Virus record (IMG/VR): IMGVR_UViG_3300037140_000062
Span: 1-44,279 of that record
Direction: 5' to 3' (one strand)
DNA from: a virus
Length of the DNA: 44,279 nt
Program-made: the position numbers and the translations under genes
Notes under the pieces: generated by a model
What the model was told of the DNA's origin: nothing
Database searches by the model: none
What the model saw: the letters and a program-made list of their open reading frames with translations, nothing else
Part shown: positions 7,854-15,984 of the stretch, piece after piece
Numbering within the stretch: the first letter of the stretch is position 1
Layout of the letters: each line of letters opens with the position of its first letter

Positions 7854-8149
7854 ATCCACAATGTCTTTTGTGCGGGGCGATGCATAACGAGCCCGACGCC
7901 TATATCTGCCAACAATGCGTTGTTAAGTTGCAAAAGAAACGCGATGGCCTATCCGTCGAGTCCGATCCCGTCAACCCTGCGCACTATCAAGGCGACTATG
8001 TGATGCGGATTATCGAGGATTTCAAACTCGGGTTCTGTTTGGGCAACGTTGTCAAATACGTGCTGCGCGCCGAGAATAAAGGTCGGGTTGAGGATCTCAA
8101 AAAGGCATCCTGGTATTTGAACCGCGAGATCGCGAGGTTGGAGAAGTGA
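7850..8149 (+). CDS. DUF3310 family protein with N-terminal zinc ribbon
   Basis: A 99-residue protein with a GTG start in a GTGA overlap. It has four cysteines in two CxxC pairs at residues 5, 8, 20 and 23, probably a zinc ribbon. A DUF3310 core follows (about 40-97), recognisable by DPVNPAHYQG, the central GNVVKYVLRA and the final DLKKASWYLNREI. This small domain is common in phages and is of unknown function; it is often encoded among nucleotide-metabolism and replication genes. Its stop is overlapped by the GTG of a ruvC fragment. Confidence 0.85.
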   Translation: MNPQCLLCGAMHNEPDAYICQQCVVKLQKKRDGLSVESDPVNPAHYQGDYVMRIIEDFKLGFCLGNVVKYVLRAENKGRVEDLKKASWYLNREIARLEK

Positions 8150-8214
8150 TCGTTACGGTTGGGATTGACCCAGGAGCCGGTGGAGCACTCGCTCTATGGT
8201 CATATACCTCATAA
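8146..8214 (+). pseudogene. RuvC-like nuclease 5' remnant interrupted by a homing endonuclease gene
   Basis: A GTG overlapping the DUF3310 stop opens a 22-codon frame, MIVTVGIDPGAGGALALWS plus three residues, then TAA. GIDPG with a following ALAL stretch is the first strand of a RuvC-like resolvase, including the first catalytic Asp. The frame is cut off where the GIY-YIG gene begins (ATG at 8196, inside the remnant). A complete RuvC-like gene with a similar N-terminus (MISCVGIDPG) starts at 9041 on the far side. This looks like a gene broken or partly duplicated when the endonuclease gene arrived. Confidence 0.65.
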
Positions 8215-9044
8215 CCAACACTATCAACGGTAAATGCTACGTCGGGAAAACTGTTAGGACTATGAATTCTCGCTGGCGTGGGCACTGTAATGACTCTCGG
8301 CGCGCACGCAGTACTTCTCCATTGCATAGCGCTATAAGAAAATATGGCGAGCAGGCGTTTACGGTTGAGGCGCTAGCCCACACTGATGCTGCGGCGCAAT
8401 TGGATGACATGGAAAGAATTTGGATCTTTCTGATGAATTCTTTCCACGCCGGCTACAACCGCACTACTGGCGGTGATGGGGGATGGACTCCGAGTATAAA
8501 GACTAAACGAAAACTCAGGGTGTCTTCGACAAAGGTGTGGCTTAGGGATAAGGAGCGAATATTAAGCGCTCTCCGCGATCCAGAGGTACGCGGCAGAATA
8601 AGTAGGGCGACAAAAGCCAGATGGGAAGATCAGGAATCGCGAGATCGAATGCTCACCTCACTTCGGTCGCCAGCCGTACGGGAGAAGCTTAGCATTGCCG
8701 GGAAACTACTCTGGTCGCTTCCGTCCCACCAGGCAAAGATGAGGGCGATAATGGACAATCCAGAGCATCGTAAAAAACTGAGCGATGCCCAGAAAAAGGT
8801 TTCTCCGGAAGTTGTGAAGAGGAGGGCCGATAACTTGAGAGGTCGATCTCTCTCACCTGAGCACTGCTTGAATATCTCCCGAGGCGGAAGGGGGCTTAAG
8901 CGATCCATCGAAACAAGACTAAAAATATCCGCTGCGCAGAAACGGAGGGGGCCGGCGTCACCAGAGACGAGATTGCGTATGTCGATATCCGCCAAGGCCA
9001 GAATGGGCAACAGAGGGAGGAATGGGATTGGGAGATTTACATGA
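8196..9044 (+). CDS. GIY-YIG homing endonuclease with NUMOD3 repeats
   Basis: A 282-residue protein. The GIY-YIG nuclease domain opens the protein (IYLITNTINGKCYVGKT, with the second motif CYVGKT at 14-19), followed by the RWRGH arginine region (26-30) and a conserved Glu in DDMERIW (about 71-77). The C-terminal 150 residues hold repeated KLS/SPETR-type helices (for example KKLSDAQKKVSPE and SPETRLRMSISAKAR) typical of NUMOD3 DNA-binding modules. It looks intact. It starts inside a ruvC-like fragment and its stop overlaps the ATG of an intact RuvC-like gene, so the resolvase locus is its probable homing target. Confidence 0.88.
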   Translation: MVIYLITNTINGKCYVGKTVRTMNSRWRGHCNDSRRARSTSPLHSAIRKYGEQAFTVEALAHTDAAAQLDDMERIWIFLMNSFHAGYNRTTGGDGGWTPSIKTKRKLRVSSTKVWLRDKERILSALRDPEVRGRISRATKARWEDQESRDRMLTSLRSPAVREKLSIAGKLLWSLPSHQAKMRAIMDNPEHRKKLSDAQKKVSPEVVKRRADNLRGRSLSPEHCLNISRGGRGLKRSIETRLKISAAQKRRGPASPETRLRMSISAKARMGNRGRNGIGRFT

Positions 9045-9514
9045 TCTCCTGCGTCGGGATTGATCCCGGCACTGAGCAGTCCGCGATCGTAGCGTGGACT
9101 GGGACTCGGATAGGGTTGAAATTGTTCGCCAGCAACGAAGACATCATGAAGGTTCTCCGCCAGCGCCGCGACAATCCAGTGATTAACAAGTGGCCCCTGG
9201 TGATCGAGATGATTCACTCACAGGGTATGCCGGTTGGGGCGGAGACCTTTATGACTTGCGTCTGGATCGGGAGGTTCATGGAGGCGTACGATCCAACCCT
9301 TGTCCAGTTGGTCCGACGAGACCACATCAAGAACCAGATCTGCGGCACTCCCCGTGCCAATGATTCCAACGTACGCCAGGCGCTACTAGACCGCTTCGGC
9401 GGGTCCAAGGCAATCGGCCTGAAGAAGAGTCCAGGTCCCCTATACGGGATCAGCAACCATCTGTGGTCCGCTCTTGCGGCAGCAATCGCTTATAAGGAGA
9501 TGAAAGAACCATGA
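9041..9514 (+). CDS. RuvC-like Holliday junction nuclease (phage type)
   Basis: A 157-residue RNase H-fold protein. It begins with GIDPG (Asp8), followed by VIEMI with Glu56, a central RRDHIKNQICGTPRANDSNV segment and a C-terminal NHLWSALAAAIA (139-150). In RuvC the last motif carries Asp residues (HxxDA); here position 143 is Ser, so the usual final acid is not where expected. Some phage members may tolerate this, or another acid may serve. A GGGAG lies about 8 bases before the ATG. It probably resolves branched DNA from replication or recombination before packaging. Confidence 0.78.
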   Translation: MISCVGIDPGTEQSAIVAWTGTRIGLKLFASNEDIMKVLRQRRDNPVINKWPLVIEMIHSQGMPVGAETFMTCVWIGRFMEAYDPTLVQLVRRDHIKNQICGTPRANDSNVRQALLDRFGGSKAIGLKKSPGPLYGISNHLWSALAAAIAYKEMKEP

Positions 9515-9825
9515 CCGAAGCAGCCAAGAAAGCCTCTGACCGCTACCAGGCGGCGCTCCACGCTATCCAGAGCGGGGTTAATATCCTCATCCAGGAACAG
9601 CCATCGCAACGAGTAACAGGAGAATGCTCTCCGAAACATTTGAGGGTTGGTGTCAATTCGGCGTTGCTCGATAGCGCCGCGCTGGCCAAACTCCTCATGG
9701 ATAAGGGTGTGTTTAGCGAGGAAGAATACTTTACGTATCTCGCCGAGTTCGCCGAGCTTGAGGTTAAGGATTACGAGAAGAGACTGACCGACATGATGGG
9801 CGGCCGTCGGGTGACTCTGGCGTAG
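9511..9825 (+). CDS. Hypothetical helical protein
   Basis: A 104-residue protein beginning in an ATGA overlap with the RuvC-like gene. It is predicted to be mostly helical, with no motif that I recognise. The pattern AALAKLLMDKGVFSEEEYFTYL resembles small phage proteins with a regulatory or structural helical bundle, but this is only a resemblance. Confidence 0.6.
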   Translation: MTEAAKKASDRYQAALHAIQSGVNILIQEQPSQRVTGECSPKHLRVGVNSALLDSAALAKLLMDKGVFSEEEYFTYLAEFAELEVKDYEKRLTDMMGGRRVTLA

Positions 9826-9827
9826 CC

Positions 9828-10025
9828 ATGGACGTCTACGCGGCTCCAGATTTGCGCTGTTCTCGCTGCGGAGAACAGTTGCAGATGGATTCCTTTGGTC
9901 CATTCCTTTACGGTTGGTTCATGCTTGTCCGTCACTCTGCCTACCGGAGTTGGGGAGTAGCCTGCCCGCAGGAGTCTCAGCGCTTCTTCTGGAATCCGGA
10001 AGAGCACCGTGAGCGGCATGCGTAA
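9828..10025 (+). CDS. Small hypothetical protein with a CxxC pair
   Basis: A 65-residue protein starting two bases after the previous stop. It has CSRCGEQ near residue 11 and a later single cysteine, so a full zinc ribbon is uncertain. Aromatic-rich middle section (FGPFLYGWFML). No family recognised. Its last codons overlap the ATG at 10018 of the next gene. Confidence 0.5.
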   Translation: MDVYAAPDLRCSRCGEQLQMDSFGPFLYGWFMLVRHSAYRSWGVACPQESQRFFWNPEEHRERHA

Positions 10026-10365
10026 GGTTATGCCACAGAGTCAAGAGCAGAAGCGCGAAAAAGATCGGATACGCCAACAGGAGCGCCGGGACCGAGGGTA
10101 CACTAATACCGCTCCTTCGCACGAGATCCCTTCTGGCGTTTTGCTAAAGCCTATCACCAACTTCCCTGGATATTGGGCGGCTTCGGATGGAACAATCTGG
10201 AGTCAATGTAATTTTCATGGAGGACTGAGGGATGTGTACCGAAGACTTAGCCCTCGTGGGGATAAAGATGGGTATCTGTCAGTGACGCTCAATAGAGATG
10301 GTTTGCGGACGACCAAGAGAGTATCCCATATCGAGCCTCTGCAAGGGAAAGTATCGTGCTGTTAA
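10018..10365 (+). CDS. Truncated NUMOD4-type (HNH homing endonuclease) protein
   Basis: A 115-residue protein. The N-terminal 35 residues are highly charged (KREKDRIRQQERRDRG). Then comes a NUMOD4-like module: LLKPITNFPGYWAASDGTIWS, then RRLSPRGDKDGYLSVTLN. This is the first half of many phage HNH homing endonucleases. The expected HNH core (a histidine-rich hydrophobic helix, then H-N-H) is missing: after TTKRVSHIEPL the frame ends. It therefore looks like a decayed or C-terminally lost homing endonuclease. A GTG at 10009 is an alternative start. The stop shares a base with the DUF1643 start (TAATG). Confidence 0.65.
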   Translation: MRKVMPQSQEQKREKDRIRQQERRDRGYTNTAPSHEIPSGVLLKPITNFPGYWAASDGTIWSQCNFHGGLRDVYRRLSPRGDKDGYLSVTLNRDGLRTTKRVSHIEPLQGKVSCC

Positions 10366-10838
10366 TGGCTAATCATAGATACGTTCTTCGTCGCGAGTGG
10401 AACTATAACCTTCGCGGTATAGTCAATTTCGTACTATTAAATCCATCAACCGCAACAGACGTCTTTGACGATGCCACAATCAGGCGCTGTATCGGATTTT
10501 CTAAACGGTGGGGCTACTCCGGATTGGTCGTTACCAACCTCTTCGCGTTCCGCGCTACCGATCCGCGCGAGTTGGTGAAGTTAGCCGCGTCCAGTCCTGG
10601 ACTGGCGATCGGTGAGTACAACGACCACAACATCATCCAGGAAGCCTGCAACGTCGACACGATCGTCTGCGCCTGGGGGAACGGCGGGCGTCTACTGAAG
10701 CGGGATGTTTATGTGGCAAACACGTTGCTGAAGCATTACCACCTGTTCTGCATCCGGGAGACTGGATCCGGGAACCCGGCGCATCCCGTGCGTGAACGCT
10801 ATACGGACGTCCCTGTCCCGTTCCTCGTGGCACAATAA
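10365..10838 (+). CDS. DUF1643 family protein
   Basis: A 157-residue protein clearly of the DUF1643 family: RYVLRREW opening, LNPSTATDVFDDATIRRC, then RWGYSGLVVTNLFAFRATDP, WGNGGR and a late GNPAHPVRER motif. These proteins are frequent in phages and mobile elements; the function is not established. The ATG at 10365 is preferred (TAATG overlap) over a GTG three codons earlier. A palindrome copy is embedded at 10589-10605 and is read as ASSPGLA. Confidence 0.9.
   Translation: MANHRYVLRREWNYNLRGIVNFVLLNPSTATDVFDDATIRRCIGFSKRWGYSGLVVTNLFAFRATDPRELVKLAASSPGLAIGEYNDHNIIQEACNVDTIVCAWGNGGRLLKRDVYVANTLLKHYHLFCIRETGSGNPAHPVRERYTDVPVPFLVAQ
10589..10605 (+). repeat. Dispersed palindrome copy (GTCCAGTCCTGGACTGG)
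   Basis: Inside the DUF1643 gene, with spacer TC in the transcription direction. The copy also contains a second nested symmetry, CCAGTCC-T-GGACTGG. It is read as S-S-P-G-L. At the corresponding place the family normally continues with a DPxGPEND-like stretch; here it reads AASSPGLAIGEYNDHN. Confidence 0.7.
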
Positions 10839-10841
10839 GCC

Positions 10842-11087
10842 ATGCGCGAGCGCATCCGCCCCATCGTCGAGCGCCCCTGGAAAGCCGTGGTCTTGGACTC
10901 CGGAGACAGTCACGTCATTCCTCTGTTTGACTTAAAAGAGCACAACACCCTCTCGGAAGAGTGTCACTGCCGGCCTATGATCCACCGCTGCATGGGCGGG
11001 TGCCACACGATGAGCGTCCACCGATCGTACGACGGCCGAGAGGTTCTGGAGCAGGCCCTGGCTATGGCGTGGAACGAGCGGAACTAG
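10842..11087 (+). CDS. Small conserved phage protein (HVIPL / DGREVLEQA type)
   Basis: An 81-residue protein with a pattern seen in many phage accessory genes: SHVIPLFDLKEHNT, a Cys/His cluster (CHCRPMIHRCMGGC) and SVHRSYDGREVLEQA. The Cys/His cluster could bind a metal. Function unknown. It is the last + strand gene, and its TAG stop shares CTAG with the stop of the convergent gene at 11084. Confidence 0.75.
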   Translation: MRERIRPIVERPWKAVVLDSGDSHVIPLFDLKEHNTLSEECHCRPMIHRCMGGCHTMSVHRSYDGREVLEQALAMAWNERN

Positions 11088-11269
11088 CTGCGTTGTTTCT
11101 TCGTACGGGACTTCGTTCTGCCTACGGCGGCGTTGGCTCCGCGAATTGCGCGGCTCTCACTGCCGGTGCGTTTCAGGATACTATTCGAAACGTGTGCCCA
11201 CATCCTGCGCAGTTTGGGAGTTCGCGCCCTACTAGTCTTCCTCGAAGCGTCTGATGGTCGCCAGGGCAA
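11084..11269 (-). CDS. Small basic phage protein
   Basis: A 61-residue basic protein, last gene of the - strand block. The TTG start at 11269 has an excellent AGGAGG five bases upstream, which settles the start. The pattern MPWRPSDASRKT...MWAHVSNSILKRTG...AIRGANAAV is one I recognise from short phage proteins and from N-termini of some capsid or protease genes; the role is not known to me. Its stop overlaps that of the convergent + strand gene by four bases. Confidence 0.7.
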   Translation of the reverse strand: MPWRPSDASRKTSRARTPKLRRMWAHVSNSILKRTGSESRAIRGANAAVGRTKSRTKKQRS

Positions 11270-11287
11270 TTGGTCCTCCTTGCCTCC

Positions 11288-11563
11288 TTACGGGCTAGTG
11301 CTTAAATATTTTGTATTTATCGGATCTCCCGGAGTGTGTAAGCGTTTTCTGGCTTCAGCTAAAAACCACTCCGTATATATAACGATCATTTCCCTGGCTA
11401 ACGCCTCCGAATGTTGAGGGCTCAGGAAGACCTCTCTTCCCTTGTGTAACAGAATTACTGGAACATACGCATCCGCTCCTCTGGAGCGAACCTCGCCAAA
11501 CGTCATCGAGTTCATGCGTAAAGAGTTTCCTTCCCAACGTAAATCTATAGGTTCCTGTTCCAT
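11288..11563 (-). CDS. Hypothetical late-block protein
   Basis: A 91-residue alpha/beta protein (MEQEPIDLRWEG...) without a recognised domain. It sits between the ejection-protein gene and the small basic gene. Its TAA is followed immediately by GGAGGCAAGGAGG, which supplies the ribosome site of the next gene, so the two are coupled. Leader of about 35 bases with weak AGAAGATC. A charged C-terminal helix (EALAREMIVIYTEWFLAEARKRL) is its clearest feature. Confidence 0.6.
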   Translation of the reverse strand: MEQEPIDLRWEGNSLRMNSMTFGEVRSRGADAYVPVILLHKGREVFLSPQHSEALAREMIVIYTEWFLAEARKRLHTPGDPINTKYLSTSP

Positions 11564-11598
11564 GGCTTATCGGATCTTCTATGTTCTGGGATTTTAGC

Positions 11599-13746
11599 TC
11601 AATGTGTGCCCAGTCCAGAACTGGACTGCGGCGGTTGCGGCTGGGTGGATACGCCGGGGGGTTGGGGTTGCTGGGGCCGCCCGCCCGCTACGAGTTTCTT
11701 GAATTCCTCCGTGGGGCGAGTGACGGTCTTTTTCACGCCTGCACTATCCACAACTTCGTAGGTGGTAGTGCCCTTGGTCTCGTCTACCGCCTTCACTGTG
11801 AATTTATCACCTGATGGTTTAGTGAAGGTGGTCCCCGGCAGCTTAGCCATGTTATTGATGTCTCGGAGGTCCGCCTGCGAGTGATAGGTGACTTGTCCGG
11901 TTTCGGGATCACGGACCGGGACCATATCCTGTACGGCGGTTCCTGGCTGCTTAATTGGACCGCTAGCGGTCGGGAGTTGGCGCTCGCCTACCTGCTGACC
12001 TAGCCCCGCTCCAGGGCGCGGCCCTGCGCTTGGGACGGCCCCAGACGTATCCGGTGGCGGCGGAGTCACTATCGGTGGCGCTGGGAGTTGACGGCTTGCT
12101 GGCGCCCCAGGAACTTCAGCCGCACCAGCCTTCAGCATCCTGGTTTGCGGCAACGTAGGATCGATAGGACCGCTGGTGTCCGGTGGCGGCGGAGGCCTGA
12201 GGGACGCTGCCCCAAGTTGTGGCCTTCCCATCTGCCCACCCCTTGGGTTGTACCGAACGGTGGAAGGCCTTGGTAGTGGTTCCGGCTTCCCGGCGTTAGC
12301 CAATGCACGCCGGATAAGGGGGTCTATTTTACCGCCGAATGCACCCGTGATATTTGATAACCCCTCGTCAAATTTCCCCTCCGCTAATTTTAAGGGTAGA
12401 CCCGCGGTTCCAGCGGCCGCCTTCCCCAACGCTCCGATCTTGGTAACTGGCTTCTCTTGCAGCGAAGCCTTTCGTCTTTTATCGGCTGCGTCAAGGATTT
12501 CGGTCAAGTCTCCGGTTTGACTTTGTATTGCTTGCGGACCGGCACCTTCATTCTCGGGATCTAGAGTGCTGTAAAATTTCTTAGCAATAGCATCTCGCTG
12601 CGCCTTGACTACGGCCTGTGGGCTGCCGCTCGTCACCGAAGCTTGTTGCTTGCCGGTAGCCTGATCGTAGAATGAGCGGAGTTCTGCATTTTTCTCTCGC
12701 AGGAATTGACGGTACTTATCCACGGTGAATGTCTTTCCCCCGTACGCAGATTCCACCTCTTTCATGATTCGCTTTGCGGTAGTTGGATTTTCTAGTTTTA
12801 GTGTTTCCGCGAGTGCTTGTCTTGTGGCTTCCACAATCGGATCGCCAGAGATTGCGACGCCCATCTCGCGCTTCGGCTTCATCCACTCCTCTAGTGCATC
12901 CTGGTGGTTCTTAATCCCCCTTTTAGCCGCCGCGATTAAATCCTCCACCCCATTAATATTGGGGTCGATGTCGTGCAGGGTGGCGAGCGTTTGCGGAATC
13001 GTCTCTGTCGGCATAATATCCAGGGACTTCGCTATTGCTACGTGAGGGTTAGCGCCGAACACTTTGACAGCGGATCGGTTTACCGCCGCGCCGCCAGTTT
13101 TTAGAACCGGCACTGCCTTTTCAATGGCTTTTGGAAGGAGCGCTGCGGCAGTAGCTTGACCTGCGGCCCTAGATGGATTTGGGTGCGCTCCAGGATCAAG
13201 GATGTTCCCGTACTTGTCAAAAGTGGGCTCTCGACCGCCCGCCGTATCCGCGATAGGCCCTGCAATTTGGCCGATCATTGGGACTGCGGCACCAGCTTGT
13301 CCGGCAGCTTCTACGTACCGTTTCTGTCGGGCAAGATCAACGGCCTTCTTCCCCCGCGACACGGCGTTATCGACCGCTCCCGTAATCAGACGGCCACCGG
13401 GAGTGCTCTCTACGGCATCTCTGACAATCTCCCCCACGCCCGCCCCCGGCTTAGGACCCGTACTAACGTTGGGTAGCGCTTCCACCGCCATCTCGGCGAC
13501 ACCCTTGGCGGTATCCCACACTCCACCAGCAAATTGCCTTGCCTGATATCCGAGTCCGGTTGACCCTGGAGGCTGCGGCTGGAGCGGAGACTTAGAGAAA
13601 TACACCCGATCCTTGTAGACCGGGTATTTCTCGATCATGGCCTTAGCTAATTCCTCATCAGGCACATCCTTGTATTCCGGGTGTCGGCCCTTGACCTGTT
13701 GTGAAAAGTCCTGGTACGCGATGCGATCAGTGGTCTGGTCTGCCAC
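11599..13746 (-). CDS. Large internal virion / DNA-ejection-type protein
   Basis: A 715-residue protein (GTG start, three bases after the 1012-residue gene). The N-terminal 45 residues (YQDFSQQVKGRHPEYKDVPDEE and on) match a short module common at the start of phage virion-associated proteins. A Gly/Ala-rich region follows (about 60-210, TAKGVAEMAVEALP...), possibly amphipathic or membrane-active. A helical middle and a long Pro-rich C-terminal third come next, with repeated PPPPDTSG and QPQPPG motifs. Two large adjacent proteins of this kind near a lysozyme-like domain protein recall podovirus ejection proteins. The C-terminus ends in a palindrome copy (codons reading QSSSGLGTH). Confidence 0.65.
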   Translation of the reverse strand: MADQTTDRIAYQDFSQQVKGRHPEYKDVPDEELAKAMIEKYPVYKDRVYFSKSPLQPQPPGSTGLGYQARQFAGGVWDTAKGVAEMAVEALPNVSTGPKPGAGVGEIVRDAVESTPGGRLITGAVDNAVSRGKKAVDLARQKRYVEAAGQAGAAVPMIGQIAGPIADTAGGREPTFDKYGNILDPGAHPNPSRAAGQATAAALLPKAIEKAVPVLKTGGAAVNRSAVKVFGANPHVAIAKSLDIMPTETIPQTLATLHDIDPNINGVEDLIAAAKRGIKNHQDALEEWMKPKREMGVAISGDPIVEATRQALAETLKLENPTTAKRIMKEVESAYGGKTFTVDKYRQFLREKNAELRSFYDQATGKQQASVTSGSPQAVVKAQRDAIAKKFYSTLDPENEGAGPQAIQSQTGDLTEILDAADKRRKASLQEKPVTKIGALGKAAAGTAGLPLKLAEGKFDEGLSNITGAFGGKIDPLIRRALANAGKPEPLPRPSTVRYNPRGGQMGRPQLGAASLRPPPPPDTSGPIDPTLPQTRMLKAGAAEVPGAPASRQLPAPPIVTPPPPDTSGAVPSAGPRPGAGLGQQVGERQLPTASGPIKQPGTAVQDMVPVRDPETGQVTYHSQADLRDINNMAKLPGTTFTKPSGDKFTVKAVDETKGTTTYEVVDSAGVKKTVTRPTEEFKKLVAGGRPQQPQPPGVSTQPQPPQSSSGLGTH
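11611..11628 (-). repeat. Dispersed palindrome, perfect copy (CAGTCCAGAACTGGACTG)
   Basis: Perfect 8-base arms around AA (TT on the coding strand). It overlaps the last codons of the 715-residue ejection-type gene, read as Q-S-S-S-G-L, and ends 48 bases before the next gene start. It directly abuts a QPQPPQ-coding unit. Identical to the copies at 18279, 31396 and 36784. Confidence 0.9.
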
Positions 13747-15984
13747 GGCTTATTTCTTCCTCGACGGCAGGTTTAATCCAAGGGGATTATTGGCGTCAGC
13801 AGGAGCCCCGTCCGTTCCCGGCGGCTGGGGTTGGTTTGCGCTCGGATTCATTCCCGGAAGACCATACACGCCCATCTGTTTAAGAAATGACTGCCGTTTG
13901 CGATCCACGAAGGGGACTACAATATCTTGAATCGCTGACCTGAAGTTGTCCGGGCTGAGATTAGGATTGGTCATGTCGAAACCCATCTCGCGGCTCATGT
14001 CGGTAGCGGAACCATACCCTAGGGCACCAGACAGTTCATCAGCAAAGGCGGTACGCGCTGTCGCAAAGTTGGAATACTTCTGCCCACCAAAAGCTATACC
14101 TGCGGGGATGACAGCTTTGTTTAGGATTGTCGCCCCGGTGCGGGTCGCGGCATCGGACGCTTCTAGTAGAGAGTCAACTCCCATCTTCACGTTATCCAGC
14201 GATGCTAACTGCTGCTGGACCCGTGGATTCTTAGCAAGGCTATAGCCCATCTCGAAAGCGGCGGGGTTGAAGTTGGGATTCAACTCGCGCGCCTTATCGT
14301 AGATATCCATCTTCTTCGCCACATCGCGACTATAGGCAGTAAGCGACCTGAATTCATTCATAGTCAATCGGCCATACGCGAGATCCTGGGCGACTCTAAA
14401 TTCCCGGCTACCCTGCGTGATCGGCTTCGGATTGGCTTCATCGGCGGCTTTGGTCGCCCGCGACTTTGCTGCCTCGTCGGCTATTTGCTTTTCTTTGAGA
14501 TACAGATCCGAAGCACGTTTTTTGATCTGAGCATCTGTTTCGTTGGGGAACTGGGCACGGAATGCTTCCTCATTCTGCTTCATCTGTCCGGTATCGCCAC
14601 CCGCTCCTTCGCCCAGAGCCTTTTTAGCATTCGCTGCTGAAACCATATCTTCAGCTTGACTGAGAGGTACATTCTTCGCACGAGCTACGTCCGCAATGTT
14701 CTGCTCGCGAGCACCCGGCTTCTCCCCAATCCGGGAAGGATCAATAAACTCTCCAGTCTTGGCGTCATACGATCCGGCCTTGATGCCCCAGCGGTTCGGC
14801 GCGACATCCCACGTCTTGCGCGGCTTCCCGTCGATGTATTCAAACCCAGCCTGATCCTTGACAACCTTGCGAGTTCGGAGCTTGTCCAGGATGTTCATGT
14901 CAAGCGGCTCTACTGGCGGCTGCGGTTGGTCTGGAGTCGCCGCTACCTGAGGATGCGTTCCCGGAGGCTGTGGTTGGGTACTCTTCTCGGACGCGCCTCC
15001 GATCTTGGAACTGCTCTCCTGGCCGATCTGGAACTGAGCCAAATAGTTTCGGTCGATCTTGGAAACCGGCGTATCCGGCTTGACTCCCAGTTTCTTGGCG
15101 GCGTTCGCGACGTAAGTAGCAGTATCGTTCTCCGTGGGCGGCGCATACTTGCCGATGTAGGCGGCAAGCGTCATCCCGCGATCCGCGTCCGTCTTGATCT
15201 GGCCGAGCAAAGCCTTGTACCCGGCTTCTGGAGTCTTAAATTTGGCGTATCCGCCTTCGCCCTCTTTGGCCCCATTTTGCCCCACTAATCTCAGGTTCCC
15301 TGGATTGTTGTTTTTGAAGGCGAGCTGCGTGACGCCCGGTTGTCCGGGAGCTTCCTGGGGAATGGTGATAGCAACACCATTCTTCGACGTGGGCGCGGCA
15401 GGCGGTTCAGCCTGTCCCTTTTGCCACTTTTCCTGAGCGCTTCCCGGAGGGCCGTCCCAGCCCATTTTGTTATGTAGCGTTTGGTCGAACTTGTCGGCAT
15501 CCGCTTCCGTAGGGAATTTACCCATGTGCTCGCCGGTCTTGTGATAGTGCTCCAGCGCCGCTTCATTGGTGACTTGCTTGCCATTGATGATCGTCGGTAG
15601 CAGAACGCCGTGGCCTTCTTCCTCGATAGTCATGGTGCGAACGGTGCTACTGGTACCGTCCGGGTTTTTTACGACCGGCCTATTAATCAGATTGATATTC
15701 CCCGCTTCTATCAATCCAGGAACATTCTGATATAGTTCCGCCGTCGTGGTCGGCTTTCCTTGGTCGGGCTTGGCGGGTGCCGCCAGTCCAGGACTGGACT
15801 GTGTGGGCGGCGCGCCGGGAGGTTGCGGCTGCGCGGCGGCCGGAGCCGTCCCAACAGCCGGGTCCAGTGTCGTCGGAATCCCCGGCGCTCTACTGGCCTG
15901 GGGTGCTCCAGGAGGGGCCGGTTGGGCGCTGGGAGTCTGAGTCTGGGGTTGCGCCTGTTGGCTCGCCCCAGGCGGCTGTGGCTG
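11626..15984 (-). repeat. QPQPPG linker module, eight copies in two adjacent virion genes
   Basis: A six-residue QPQPPG (or QPQPPQ/QPQPPV) unit is coded at 11626-11643, 11653-11670, 13564-13581, 13816-13833, 14911-14928, 14959-14976, 15814-15831 and 15967-15984. Codons differ between copies at third positions, so the unit is kept at protein level. Copies lie between domains as Pro-rich linkers. Two of them stand next to palindrome copies (11611 and 15784). Confidence 0.8.

Noticed and set aside
8146-9514. Group I intron in ruvC with the GIY-YIG gene inside
   Set aside because: The downstream part begins with its own complete RuvC N-terminus, so splicing would duplicate the first motif; no intron core was recognised by eye.
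14656-15288. 210-codon + strand open frame
   Set aside because: Antisense to the lysozyme-like domain of the 1012-residue virion protein; composition is that of a shadow frame.
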